From the NCBI RefSeq assembly GCF_016591975.1, contig NZ_AP024169.1, forward strand, positions 2,085,001-2,149,000: a stretch of 64,000 bases of DNA, given 5' to 3'. The translations under genes and the position numbers were made by a program. Under the pieces are notes generated by a model that worked only from the letters and a program-made list of their open reading frames with translations, made no database searches and was not told the DNA's origin. Of the stretch, positions 37,787-47,564 are shown one piece after another (the first letter of the stretch is position 1; each line of letters opens with the position of its first letter). Source of the DNA: Anaeromicropila herbilytica (lineage in GTDB: Bacteria > Bacillota > Clostridia > Lachnospirales > Lachnospiraceae).

Positions 37787-39826
37787 TTGAATATTAACGA
37801 TAGAATAACTGTATTAAAAGGTATAGGTGATAAAACGTCTTTAAATTTTATGAAACTTGGAATTAACTCGGTCGGTGAGATGCTCGAGCATTATCCGAGA
37901 GGATATGATGTATATGAAGATGTAACGGATATCAAAGATGTAATGGAAGGAAAAACAGTTACGATTGAAGCAACTGTATTAAAAAGTGTAGAGATTACAA
38001 AAGTTAGAAATCTACAGATTATAAATTGTACGGTTAAGGATGCAACTGGAAGTATTCAGTTAAAGTGGTTTAACATGCCATTCTTAAGAAATACATTAAA
38101 GATTGGTTATCGATTTATCTTTCGAGGTAAGGTGGTTAGAAAAAACAACCAATATGTCATAGAGCAACCACAAATCTTATCAAAGGAAGAATATTTAAAG
38201 AAACTAAATATATTACAACCAATCTATCCACTAACAGGTGGGTTAACAAATAATATGATTCAAAAAATGGTAAAACAGATCTTGGGAGGGCTGGATTTAT
38301 CGGAAGATTATCTACCTGAGAAGATTAGAAAACAATATGACTTGATGGAATATAGATATGCAGTGGAGGACATCCATTTTCCGAAAAATAAAGATTGTAT
38401 GATAGAAGCTAGAAAAAGGATTGTTTTTGATGAATTTTTTCAATTTACATTAGCTTTAGGAAAGCTTAAAAAAGAGAAGAATATCAATGAAAATCAATTT
38501 CTTATGAAGGAAAGCGAAGATTGCACAAGACTCATTGAGAATCTACCTTACAGCTTAACTAATGCGCAAACTAAAGTATGGAAAGAAATAATCAAGGATC
38601 TATCTGGAGACAGATCCATGAATAGATTAATACAAGGCGATGTTGGATCGGGTAAGACAATTATAGCTGCTTTAGCATTATTAATGGCCACAAAGAATGG
38701 ATATCAAGGTTCATTAATGGTGCCAACTGAGGTCTTGGCAAAGCAACATTATGAATCAATTCAAGAATTATTTGAAGAAAATGATGTGAAAGCTCAATTA
38801 TTGGTTGGGTCTATGACTGCAAAAGAGAAGAAAATAGCGTATGAACGGATTAAAAATCATGAAGTCAATGTTATTATTGGTACACATGCACTAATTCAAG
38901 AAAAAGTAGAATACGACAATTTAGCCCTAGTTATTACAGATGAGCAACATAGGTTTGGAGTAAAGCAAAGGGAAGCACTTAAGACGAAAGGAAAAAGCCC
39001 ACATGTATTAGTAATGAGTGCAACACCGATTCCTAGAACATTAGCGATTATATTATATGGGGATCTTGATATATCTGTAATAGATGAACTTCCAGCTAAT
39101 CGACTACCTATAAAAAATTGCGTAGTGGATACTGGTTACAGACCAACTGCATATCATTTTATCGAAAAGCAAGTAATAGAAGGAAGACAGGCTTATGTTA
39201 TTTGTCCGATGGTAGAAGAAAGTGAAACAATGGAAGCAGAAAATGTAATTGAGTATACAGAAAAACTTCGAGAAGCATTAGTGCCTTTTATTAAAGTTGA
39301 GTATTTACATGGAAAGATGAAAGCAAAAGAAAAGAATGATATTATGGAACGATTTGCAGCTAATGAAATACATGTATTAGTATCAACAACGGTTATTGAG
39401 GTAGGTGTTAATGTACCAAATTCAACAGTAATGTTAATTGAGAACGCAGAACGCTTTGGATTAGCACAGCTTCATCAGCTTAGAGGACGTGTAGGTAGAG
39501 GTAAATATCAATCTTATTGTATCCTGATAAGTGGAAGCTCTTCGAAAGAAACAAAAGAGCGACTTGAAATCTTAAATAAATCAAACGATGGATTTTTCAT
39601 TGCGAGCGAAGATCTAAAACTCAGAGGGCCAGGAGATATGTTCGGTATTCGTCAAAGTGGAGTGATGGAATTCAAAATGGGTGATATCTATACAGATGCT
39701 ACAATATTAAAAAATGCAAATGATGCTGCAAAAGAGATAACAGAAGAAGAATTAGAAGAGTTGTGTAAGAAAAATCCTTATTTAAAAGAAAAATTAGAAT
39801 CCTTCGCTGGAAATGTATTGATATAA
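37787..39826 (+). CDS. recG: ATP-dependent DNA helicase RecG
   Basis: A 679-residue branch-migrating helicase that reverses stalled forks. It has the OB-fold wedge domain (about 60-150), Walker A GDVGSGKT near 287-294, the DEQH box (VITDEQHRFGVKQR), SATPIPRTLA and HQLRGRVGRG motifs. The start is taken as TTG 37787 because GGGGTGA lies 6 nt before it and family proteins start close to INDRITVLKGIG; a GTG at 37778 is in frame but has no ribosome-binding site. Position near fakA matches Bacillus order. Confidence 0.95.
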   Translation: MNINDRITVLKGIGDKTSLNFMKLGINSVGEMLEHYPRGYDVYEDVTDIKDVMEGKTVTIEATVLKSVEITKVRNLQIINCTVKDATGSIQLKWFNMPFLRNTLKIGYRFIFRGKVVRKNNQYVIEQPQILSKEEYLKKLNILQPIYPLTGGLTNNMIQKMVKQILGGLDLSEDYLPEKIRKQYDLMEYRYAVEDIHFPKNKDCMIEARKRIVFDEFFQFTLALGKLKKEKNINENQFLMKESEDCTRLIENLPYSLTNAQTKVWKEIIKDLSGDRSMNRLIQGDVGSGKTIIAALALLMATKNGYQGSLMVPTEVLAKQHYESIQELFEENDVKAQLLVGSMTAKEKKIAYERIKNHEVNVIIGTHALIQEKVEYDNLALVITDEQHRFGVKQREALKTKGKSPHVLVMSATPIPRTLAIILYGDLDISVIDELPANRLPIKNCVVDTGYRPTAYHFIEKQVIEGRQAYVICPMVEESETMEAENVIEYTEKLREALVPFIKVEYLHGKMKAKEKNDIMERFAANEIHVLVSTTVIEVGVNVPNSTVMLIENAERFGLAQLHQLRGRVGRGKYQSYCILISGSSSKETKERLEILNKSNDGFFIASEDLKLRGPGDMFGIRQSGVMEFKMGDIYTDATILKNANDAAKEITEEELEELCKKNPYLKEKLESFAGNVLI

Positions 39827-39940
39827 TAATATAATAATAGGACAAAATCCTTATAATTCTACTCTTTCTATTTCCATGAAGTTATAGTACAATATTCCTA
39901 AGATATCTGGAAATCCTACAAAAGAGAAGGGAGTGTTATT

Positions 39941-41590
39941 TTGTATCAAACCTATTCGAATAGCAAATTATATGATATTGCTAGGGACAATTATCAAAAA
40001 CTTACAAGGTATTGTGTTGAATTAGATTTAGAAGGATATTGGGACAATCCAAAAGTAATCTTGAATCAATCGATACAAGAAGTTCTGGACCGATATGTTC
40101 AAGCAATATTAATTAGTCTTACAATATATAATGGACATATTACAGAAGATGAGTATTCCTTTATTCAGACAATACCTAAGAATAATCTACTCCTTTTAAC
40201 GAATAATGCTAATGTTGATGATGATACGAAAAAGCAAGCAATGAAATTAGTGAATTCACCACCAATTTTATTACAGCTTTGCGGTTTAAGAGATTCTGAA
40301 AAGAAATTAAATACAGCAAGTTCCTTTTTTGAGTGCTTATTAAATATTTTACTAGCAATGACATACTTGAATAATAATAATGATGTATTTATATCTGCGT
40401 ATGTCCAAGAGTTTTATCGTAAAGTAAGTGCGTTTGTTCAAACGGATCAAAGTAAAATAAAAAAAGTAGATGATAATCATAGATATTATTCTGTTGATTT
40501 TTATGATGATCAAATGTTACATTCGGTTGAAATAAATGATTTTCAAAGTGTAGATAAAAAAGATGTAAGTGATCAGAATGAAGACTTTCAACAACAATCA
40601 AGAAAGTTTAAAATTAACGTTCCTAGGATCGAAGAATTAAAAAAAGAAGAGGAAGCTCTTCGATTAGAAAAAGAAAACGAGGATAATGATGATAAGGAAC
40701 AAGAATTAAAAGAACAAGAATTAAAAGAACAAGCAATAAAAGAACAGATCGAAGAGGAAAAGCGAAAGAAAAATCTTGAGGCTTTACTGGAAGAACTTAA
40801 ATCTTTAACTGGTCTTGGTAACGTAAAAACAGAAATTAATTCCCTTATAAATCTCCTTAAAGTGAGAAAATTGCGTGAAAGTTATAACATGCCTATCATG
40901 GATATGTCTTATCACATGGTTTTTACTGGTAATCCTGGAACAGGTAAAACAACTGTGGCAAGATTAGTAGCTAAAATATATAAAGAGCTTGGGTTTCTTT
41001 CCGAAGGAACATTAATTGAAACGGATCGAGCGGGTTTAGTAGCTGGATTTGTAGGTCAAACTGCAATAAAAGTGAAGGAAATTGTTGAAAAAGCAATAGG
41101 TGGTGTGCTATTCATCGATGAAGCTTATACGCTATCATCTGGAATTGGTACGAATGACTTTGGTTCAGAAGCAATTGATACACTAGTTAAATTAATGGAA
41201 GATCATCGTGATAATCTTGTAGTAATTGTAGCTGGTTATAAAGAAGAGATGCAGGAATTCTTGAAAGCAAATACTGGTTTGATTTCAAGATTTAATAAAT
41301 TCATTGAATTTGAGGATTATTCTACCGAAGAGTTGATGGAAATCTTAACGAATAGCGCAGCTAAAAATAGTATGATTTTAAGCGATGAAGCTTATGAAAA
41401 GATAAAAGATAATCTAAGTAATATGCCAGAAGAACGGAAAAAAACATTTGGAAATGCCAGAGGAATTCGAAATGTTTTTGAAAAAATTGTTGTCAATCAA
41501 GCAAATCGAATTGTTACGATAGAATCACCTTCTATTAATGAAATCGAGCGGATTGAACTCTTAGATGTAATGAATTTGCCGTCGCTATAA
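39941..41590 (+). CDS. AAA+ ATPase, CbxX/CfqX (SpoVK-like)
   Basis: A 549-residue protein. Residues 1-215 form an unrecognised helical N-terminal region; about 225-275 is a Glu/Lys-rich coiled coil with an ELKEQELKEQAIKEQ repeat; about 285-549 is the AAA+ domain with Walker A FTGNPGTGKTT, Walker B GVLFIDEAYTL, a TLVKLMEDHRDNLVVIVAGY segment and FGNARGIRN. Relatives include SpoVK of Bacillus and Rubisco activase CbbX. TTG start at 39941 after AAGGGAG (39927-39933). The SASP gene next door fits a sporulation role, but this is inference. Confidence 0.88.
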   Translation: MYQTYSNSKLYDIARDNYQKLTRYCVELDLEGYWDNPKVILNQSIQEVLDRYVQAILISLTIYNGHITEDEYSFIQTIPKNNLLLLTNNANVDDDTKKQAMKLVNSPPILLQLCGLRDSEKKLNTASSFFECLLNILLAMTYLNNNNDVFISAYVQEFYRKVSAFVQTDQSKIKKVDDNHRYYSVDFYDDQMLHSVEINDFQSVDKKDVSDQNEDFQQQSRKFKINVPRIEELKKEEEALRLEKENEDNDDKEQELKEQELKEQAIKEQIEEEKRKKNLEALLEELKSLTGLGNVKTEINSLINLLKVRKLRESYNMPIMDMSYHMVFTGNPGTGKTTVARLVAKIYKELGFLSEGTLIETDRAGLVAGFVGQTAIKVKEIVEKAIGGVLFIDEAYTLSSGIGTNDFGSEAIDTLVKLMEDHRDNLVVIVAGYKEEMQEFLKANTGLISRFNKFIEFEDYSTEELMEILTNSAAKNSMILSDEAYEKIKDNLSNMPEERKKTFGNARGIRNVFEKIVVNQANRIVTIESPSINEIERIELLDVMNLPSL

Positions 41591-41695
41591 AAATAATATC
41601 TAAAAAGAAGCAATTGACAAAAAATACTAGTTTATTTTAAAAATATATACACATAATAATATCGTAACAAACAACATCATAATTATTTCGAGTGA

Positions 41696-41735
41696 GTTTT
41701 ATAAAATCATTCAAAAATTGAATCTTTTATAAAAC
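41696..41735. promoter_or_regulatory. Inverted repeat before the SASP gene
   Basis: GTTTTATAAAA (41696-41706) and TTTTATAAAAC (41725-41735). TGAATC at 41719-41724, 17 bp before CATTCGGA (41742), loosely resembles a sigma-G promoter, the expected control of SASP genes, although the implied start lies close to the ribosome-binding site. Confidence 0.3.
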
Positions 41736-41771
41736 AAAGATCATTCGGAATATGGAATGGAGGAGTTTATT

Positions 41772-41969
41772 ATGTCAAGGAACAGATCAGAAGTACCCGA
41801 AGCAAAAGGTGCATTAGACAAGTTCAAATATGAGGTTGCTAATGAATTAGGAGTACCTTTAAAACAAGGTTACAATGGTGACTTAACATCATACCAAAAT
41901 GGTAGTGTAGGTGGTTACATGGTTAAAAAAATGATCGCTGAACAAGAAAAACTAATGGCTGGTAAATAA
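41772..41969 (+). CDS. Small acid-soluble spore protein, alpha/beta type
   Basis: A 65-residue protein that coats forespore DNA. It carries the family core DKFKYEVANELGVPL with the GPR protease cleavage site after E21, and GGYMVKKMI near the C-terminus. ATG 41772 has AGGAG (41761-41765) 6 nt upstream; the 5 extra residues of the longer frame would place the start before this site. A terminator follows at 42039. Confidence 0.96.
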   Translation: MSRNRSEVPEAKGALDKFKYEVANELGVPLKQGYNGDLTSYQNGSVGGYMVKKMIAEQEKLMAGK

Positions 41970-42038
41970 ACTAGATATTAGCGACGATTATTAAATCATA
42001 TAACACTTACGAAATGTAAACTCTGTATTTGTTATGAG

Positions 42039-42072
42039 AATAGCTAGCTATTTTAAATAGCTGGCTATTTTT
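42039..42072 (+). terminator. Terminator of the SASP gene
   Basis: AATAGCTAGCTATT pairs with AATAGCTGGCTATT (one G-T pair), loop TTA, followed by a T tract. Confidence 0.82.
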
Positions 42073-42297
42073 CAATAAAAGAATCTTTACATTTTCAATT
42101 TGAATTACATAAAAGAACCACATTGTGGAAATATAAAAGTTATTTAGCAAATTGATGTAATAAATTAATGGTAAATCCAAATTACTGGTTGATTTCTATC
42201 AATACATGAGCTAAACTTATATTGAGTTAATTTGTGCAAAATTGAAATTAATTTAATATTGGAATACGAAAAGATAGAAAGAAAAGAGAACTATATT

Positions 42298-42852
42298 ATG
42301 CGAGTAATAGCTGGAAAAGCAAGAAGAATTCCATTGAAAACAATAGAAGGTATGGACACAAGACCAACGACAGATAGAATTAAAGAAACCTTGTTTAATA
42401 TGCTGAATCCATATTTAGCAGATTGCCAATTTCTAGATCTATATAGTGGAAGTGGAGCAATTGGAATTGAAGCAATAAGTAGAGGCGCCTCACATGTTGT
42501 ATTTGTTGAGAATAATCATCTTGCTATAGAGTGTATTAAATCGAATTTGAGTGCAACGAATCTACAAGAAGCAGCTGAGATAATGAATACAGATGTTATC
42601 AATGCTTTGAAGAGTTTAGAAGCAAAAGGTAAACAATTCGATATAATCTTTATGGATCCGCCATATCGACATTTGCATGAAAAGTCAGTATTAGAGTATT
42701 TAAACCAATCCAACTTAGTTCATGAAGATACAATGATAATTGTTGAAGCATCTCTTGATACGGATTTTAGTTATTTAGAGAAACTAAATTATCAAGTTAT
42801 GAAAAGGAAGGAATACAAGACTAATTTACATGTTTTTTTGGAACAAGCATAA
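42298..42852 (+). CDS. rsmD: 16S rRNA (guanine966-N2)-methyltransferase RsmD
   Basis: A 184-residue SAM-dependent methyltransferase. MRVIAGKARRIPLKT is the typical start, DLYSGSGAIGIEAISRGA (47-64) binds SAM and D120-PPY is the catalytic motif. ATG 42298 is chosen by homology; the frame opens at a TTG 66 bp earlier without support. The ribosome-binding site is weak (AAAAGAGAAC). coaD follows 45 bp later, the usual pairing. Confidence 0.95.
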   Translation: MRVIAGKARRIPLKTIEGMDTRPTTDRIKETLFNMLNPYLADCQFLDLYSGSGAIGIEAISRGASHVVFVENNHLAIECIKSNLSATNLQEAAEIMNTDVINALKSLEAKGKQFDIIFMDPPYRHLHEKSVLEYLNQSNLVHEDTMIIVEASLDTDFSYLEKLNYQVMKRKEYKTNLHVFLEQA

Positions 42853-42897
42853 TAAATATGTAGGAAGTTCTATTTTCTTTAGCTGAAAGGAATTGTT

Positions 42898-43395
42898 ATG
42901 AGAGTTGGAATATATCCAGGAAGTTTTGACCCAGTTACTTTAGGACATATGGATATTATTAAGCGAGCTTCGAAATTAGTAGATAAATTAATCATAGGAG
43001 TACTAAATAATAGTGCGAAAAATCCATTATTTACTATAGAAGAGCGTGTTAGTATGTTAAAAGAAGTGGTAGGGGAACTTTCTGATAATATAGAAGTGGA
43101 AGCATTTGATGGACTAACAGTTGAATTTGCTAATATTAAAAATGCGGAAGTGATTATAAGGGGATTAAGGGCAGTTACAGATTTTGAGTATGAGTTACAA
43201 ATAGCTCAAACCAATCATAAAATATGCCCAAATATTGATACAGTTTTTTTAACAACAAGTGTAGAATATGCATATCTTAGTTCAAGTATTGTAAGAGAGA
43301 TAGCAAGGTATAATGGGGACATAAGTGCTTTAGTGCCAGAAACAATTGTTAACTGTGTCTATAATAAATATCATTTAAATTCCAAAAAAGATTAG
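42898..43395 (+). CDS. coaD: Phosphopantetheine adenylyltransferase
   Basis: Fourth step of coenzyme A synthesis: 4'-phosphopantetheine plus ATP to dephospho-CoA. The 165-residue protein has the nucleotidyltransferase TxGH motif (TLGH, residues 14-17), RGLRAVTDFEYELQ and YLSSSIVREIA. GAAAGGAATTGTT precedes ATG. Encoded right after rsmD, as in most Firmicutes. Confidence 0.97.
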   Translation: MRVGIYPGSFDPVTLGHMDIIKRASKLVDKLIIGVLNNSAKNPLFTIEERVSMLKEVVGELSDNIEVEAFDGLTVEFANIKNAEVIIRGLRAVTDFEYELQIAQTNHKICPNIDTVFLTTSVEYAYLSSSIVREIARYNGDISALVPETIVNCVYNKYHLNSKKD

Positions 43396-43461
43396 TACCT
43401 CATAATGCATGCGTTAATGAAACGTAATGTTCAAGAAGTGAAAATGATGGGAGAGAACAAA

Positions 43462-44124
43462 ATGGCTGCTAGTAGAATTGAACAATTGATTGAAGATATT
43501 TATGAATTTATTGAAAGTTGTAAGATGCAACCCTTGTCTTCAACAAAAGTTATTGTACCTAAAGATGAATTATATGACTTAATTGATGAATTAAGATTAA
43601 GAACACCAGACGAGATTAAAAAGTATCAAAAAATTATAGCAAATCGTGATGCAATATTAAAGGACGCTGAAGATAAAGCTGCCGCTCTTTTAAATGATGC
43701 TAGAGAGCAAACGAGTGCATTAATCAGTGAACATGAGATAATGCAACAAGCTTATTATCAAGCAAATCAAATTGTTAGCCAGGCAGAAGAAGAAGCAGCA
43801 AGAATCTTAAATGCAGCGAATAAAGATGCAAATGACATTCGTTATGGTGCAATTGGTTATACGAACGACATGCTTGCTGATGTAGAAAATATATTAAACA
43901 ATGCTTATGAAAGTACAAGAACTAAGTATGATGGATTTTTCCAATCATTAAAAGGTAATCTTGACATTGTAATTAATAATAGAAAAGAATTAAACTCTGA
44001 CCATTACTCAGAAGCTACAACTTCACAGAATGAAGAAGTTGCATATTCAAACGAAGAAGCACATCAAAATGCAGATGGTGAGTATGAATTCGATGAGAAT
44101 ACCTTTCTAGATAATATCAATTAA
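43462..44124 (+). CDS. Coiled-coil protein of the coaD-ylbJ cluster
   Basis: A 220-residue soluble protein. The middle (about 55-140) is a long Ala/Glu/Gln coiled coil (NRDAILKDAEDKAAALLNDAREQTSALI) resembling DivIVA-tail or ATPase stalk proteins, then YGAIGYTNDMLADVENILNNAYE, and an acidic tail. Clostridia often encode such a protein between coaD and ylbJ; its role is unknown. ATG 43462 has GGGAGAG (43449-43455) 6 nt upstream, so the longer frame from 43405 is not used. Confidence 0.85.
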   Translation: MAASRIEQLIEDIYEFIESCKMQPLSSTKVIVPKDELYDLIDELRLRTPDEIKKYQKIIANRDAILKDAEDKAAALLNDAREQTSALISEHEIMQQAYYQANQIVSQAEEEAARILNAANKDANDIRYGAIGYTNDMLADVENILNNAYESTRTKYDGFFQSLKGNLDIVINNRKELNSDHYSEATTSQNEEVAYSNEEAHQNADGEYEFDENTFLDNIN

Positions 44125-44130
44125 TTATAA

Positions 44131-45153
44131 TTATAACTTTAGATAAAACGCTACATACATAAAGCTTAATATTGAAGCAGTCAACACATTTAGTAATTTA
44201 ACTTTAAAATATGTACCTATCGATAGTCTTGAATGATCCATTACACTTTTGGTTTGAGCCATACTAGAAAAACCTCCAAAAGCAGTAACTGCGATAATCA
44301 AGACTATTTTTTTGCTTAATTCTAAAGTAGAATGACTGATGATATCAATACCTGTGGTTATTTCAAGCAATCCTACGACAACTAATTTTATAAAATTGTC
44401 TTCACTACCGATTGACTTAATAATAGTAGCTAGTATGGAAAAAAGTATGATATACCCTCCAATTTTAGTAATTACTTCAAAACCATCTAAAATAGATTCA
44501 TCAATCAGATGAAAATCAAGTTTTTTCATTTGCGCTTCTTGATACGAAGTGGAATGTAAGTTGTTTGACTTATTATTTTTAGAAGGTACGGTCTTACGTT
44601 TTAGAATTCTGTGATATGCACGATAAAGATATGCGCTGATAAATGCAGATAAGTAGATAATACCTAATATCTCATATTGATGTGATGCCATATGGAGGTT
44701 ACTGATAGCAACGTAACTAGTAATAAACATTGCGCTTGCGTTGTTACATAAGGATAAGAGAAATTGGCCTTCTTCCAATGAGATATTTTGTTCCGTTTCT
44801 AGATCAGCACAAGTTTTAGCACTTAATGGATAACCAGATAAAAGTCCCATAATGATAGGATAACAACCGTTTACACTTACACGGAATACTCTAGTTAATA
44901 TTGGCGCAAAAATAAAACAGATATATTTTGTGATGTTTAGTCTAATAATAATGTTAGAAAGTATGATAAATGGCAATAGAGTAGGTAATACGGTGTTAAA
45001 CCACAATAATAAACCAGTCTTAGCTCCAGTTAAGCTAGGAATAGGGAAGATAAACATTAAAATGAGTAGTCCAACTACAATAATTGGAACTAATAATGAC
45101 TGTATGGAAAATGATTTTTCTTTCTTGATTTTTTGGAGCATTCTGATATCCAC
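44131..45153 (-). CDS. ylbJ: Sporulation integral membrane protein YlbJ
   Basis: A 340-residue polytopic protein with nucleoside-recognition (Gate) domains: LLLWFNTVLPTLLPFIILSNIIIRLNI, PIIMGLLSGYPLSAKTCADLE and the mirrored GGFSSMAQTKSVM near the end. In Bacillus it is under sigma-E and needed for normal spores. Here it is convergent with the coiled-coil gene (6 bp between stops), unlike the co-directional order in Bacillus. GGGTGGAT precedes its ATG. Confidence 0.93.
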   Translation of the reverse strand: MDIRMLQKIKKEKSFSIQSLLVPIIVVGLLILMFIFPIPSLTGAKTGLLLWFNTVLPTLLPFIILSNIIIRLNITKYICFIFAPILTRVFRVSVNGCYPIIMGLLSGYPLSAKTCADLETEQNISLEEGQFLLSLCNNASAMFITSYVAISNLHMASHQYEILGIIYLSAFISAYLYRAYHRILKRKTVPSKNNKSNNLHSTSYQEAQMKKLDFHLIDESILDGFEVITKIGGYIILFSILATIIKSIGSEDNFIKLVVVGLLEITTGIDIISHSTLELSKKIVLIIAVTAFGGFSSMAQTKSVMDHSRLSIGTYFKVKLLNVLTASILSFMYVAFYLKL

Positions 45154-45200
45154 CCTAAAATTATTCTGTTATAATTGTATTTAACAATTTCTAACTATAG

Positions 45201-45231
45201 TACAAGAATTTGGGTTCAGTTCTTGTATAAT
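45201..45231 (+). promoter_or_regulatory. Inverted repeat overlapping a -10 box before pepF
   Basis: TACAAGAA (45201-45208) and TTCTTGTA (45220-45227), 11-nt spacing, overlapping TATAAT (45226-45231). The -35 position lies in the left arm and has no consensus, so a regulator binding the repeat may control pepF. Confidence 0.4.
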
Positions 45232-45405
45232 GGAAAATATTATGATACTCTTGTTGTGTATGATTGAAATAATGATTTAATTAAGTTTTAGCATCAGGTA
45301 TCAGCTGCAAAATTGATACTATTTTATTTATTTTGTGTGGGTAGAGCATCTTACGATGCAATTAAAAACTTAAGAATTCTAGGTACAGAAAGGCAGGACA
45401 ACAAT

Positions 45406-47211
45406 ATGGCAAATGTAGCAAAACTTCCAAAAAGAAATGAAGTAGAACAAAAATATAAGTGGGCAATCGAAGATATATACAAAACAGACGAGGATTGGCA
45501 AAATGATTATAACTTCCTATCCGAAGAGATGAAGAAGCTATCATCATATAAAGGAAAGTTAGGCGAGTCAGCAGATACTTTAGTTACATTTTTAAAATTC
45601 ACAGATGAATTGAGTAAAAAAGCTGAGAAAATTATTATTTATGCAAATCAAAAGAGCCATGAGGACACTACAAATTCAACTTATCAAAATCTTGTTAGTA
45701 AAGCAAGTACACTAAGCGTTGCATTTTCAAGTCAGTTTTCATTTGTAGAGCCCGAGTTATTATCAATTCCAGAAGAGCAATTAGAAGAACTTATGAAATC
45801 AAAGAATGGTATTGAAGTATACGATAAATACTTACATGATATTCTTAGAAAAAAAGAGCATATCTTATCACCAGAAATGGAAGAATTACTAGCGGATGTG
45901 GGAGAAATGGCTGAAACACCTGATAATATTTTCTCTATGTTTAACAATGCTGATATTAAGTTCCCTGAGATTGAAGATGAAGATGGAAATAAAGTCGAGA
46001 TTACGCATGGTAGATATTCAAATCTTATGCAGAGCAAGAATCGAAGAGTTAGAAAAGAAACTTTTGAAGGTATCTATTCTTCTTATGGAAAATACAAAAA
46101 TACATTAGCTGCTACCTATCATGCAAATGTAAAAAAAGAAGCATTCTTTGCAAAAGCTAGAAAATATCCTTCTAGTTTAGAAATGAGATTAAGCGAGGGC
46201 AATATTCCAAAAACAGTATACACAAATCTAATTGAAGCTGTTCATGATAATATGTCATTAATGTATCGATACGTTGCATTACGTAAAAAGTTATTAAAAC
46301 TTGATGAACTTCATATGTATGATCTTTATACACCTATCGTAGCAGATGTTGATATGAAGATTAATTATGAGGAAGCAAAGCAGATGGTACTGGATGGTTT
46401 GAAACCACTAGGAGAAAGATATCAAGGCATCTTAAGAGAAGGATACGACAATGGATGGATTGATGTATATGAAAATGAAGGAAAGAGAAGTGGTGCTTAT
46501 TCATGGGGACCTTATGGAACTCATCCATACGTACTTTTAAATTACCAAGATGATTTAAATAATGTCTTTACATTAGCACACGAGATGGGACATGCAATTC
46601 ACTCCTATAGCTCAGATGAGACACAACCATATATCAATGCTGAATATTTAATATTTGTGGCAGAAGTAGCTTCCACTTGTAATGAGGCATTGTTGATGCA
46701 ACATTTATTATCAAAAACAGAAGATAAATATCAAAAAGCTTATCTAATCAATTACTTCTTAGAACAATTTAAATCTACACTATTCCGTCAAACAATGTTT
46801 GCAGAATTTGAAATGATTACTCACAATATGGTAGCAGAAGGTGAGGCATTAACAGCAGATAGTTTATGTGAGGTATATCATAAATTAAATGAACTATACT
46901 TTGGTAAAGATATTGTTATTGATAAAGATATTGATATGGAATGGTCAAGAATTCCTCATTTCTATACTCCATTTTATGTATATCAATATGCTACAGGTTA
47001 TTCAGCAGCTATTGCTCTATCCACTAAGATCTTAGAAGAAGGACAAAGTGCAGTAGACGCTTATATGGGATTCTTACAAGGGGGTAGTTCAAAAGATCCT
47101 ATCGATCTATTAAAAGGCGCTGGTGTTGATATGGCTACAAAAGAACCTATCAATGATGCTCTAAAAGTAATGTCTAAGTTATTAGATGAGATGGAAGAAT
47201 TATTAGCTTAA
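45406..47211 (+). CDS. pepF: Oligoendopeptidase F
   Basis: A 601-residue M3-family zinc metallopeptidase that cuts peptides of about 7-17 residues in the cytoplasm. The zinc motif HEMGH is at 392-396, inside FTLAHEMGHAIHSYSS, with the second Glu in FVAEVASTCNEALL. ATG 45406 has AGGA 7 nt upstream and family-like start MANVAKLPKRNEV; the longer frame from 45313 is rejected. Confidence 0.95.
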   Translation: MANVAKLPKRNEVEQKYKWAIEDIYKTDEDWQNDYNFLSEEMKKLSSYKGKLGESADTLVTFLKFTDELSKKAEKIIIYANQKSHEDTTNSTYQNLVSKASTLSVAFSSQFSFVEPELLSIPEEQLEELMKSKNGIEVYDKYLHDILRKKEHILSPEMEELLADVGEMAETPDNIFSMFNNADIKFPEIEDEDGNKVEITHGRYSNLMQSKNRRVRKETFEGIYSSYGKYKNTLAATYHANVKKEAFFAKARKYPSSLEMRLSEGNIPKTVYTNLIEAVHDNMSLMYRYVALRKKLLKLDELHMYDLYTPIVADVDMKINYEEAKQMVLDGLKPLGERYQGILREGYDNGWIDVYENEGKRSGAYSWGPYGTHPYVLLNYQDDLNNVFTLAHEMGHAIHSYSSDETQPYINAEYLIFVAEVASTCNEALLMQHLLSKTEDKYQKAYLINYFLEQFKSTLFRQTMFAEFEMITHNMVAEGEALTADSLCEVYHKLNELYFGKDIVIDKDIDMEWSRIPHFYTPFYVYQYATGYSAAIALSTKILEEGQSAVDAYMGFLQGGSSKDPIDLLKGAGVDMATKEPINDALKVMSKLLDEMEELLA

Positions 47212-47239
47212 ATATAAAAGATAAGTAGCTCTAAATAAT

Positions 47240-47322
47240 AGAAGAATCATTCGTATATACTCAGAAGAAGTAACGCCCATTGAAATGCAAGCGGAACTTT
47301 TCAAGTAACGAATGATTCTTCT
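47240..47322 (+). terminator. Long branched hairpin after pepF
   Basis: AGAAGAATCATTCGT (47240-47254) and ACGAATGATTCTTCT (47308-47322) are a perfect 15-bp inverted repeat around a 53-nt partly pairing interior, followed by TTATT. Confidence 0.6.
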
Positions 47323-47471
47323 TTATTAATAAAACCATTATTGTATATAACAGTTTACTAGACAATAAAATATTATTGGATTATGGAATACTGATACTTA
47401 TTGTTTTCCTATATATTTTCTTAATAGGTATGATGTCCTTGAATATTCCTGCACTCTAGGATACAACTTTA

Positions 47472-47500
47472 TTGACAAATAATCAGAAAGTAAGTATGAT
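47472..47500 (+). promoter_or_regulatory. Promoter of the cysteine desulfurase-ttcA unit
   Basis: TTGACA (47472-47477), 17-bp spacer, TATGAT (47495-47500), 65 bp before the ATG. Confidence 0.7.
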
Positions 47501-47564
47501 TATTCATAGTGTTTGTATTTGATTACAGTATTATTTGAAATAGAAAAGGAAAGAAGATAAAGAA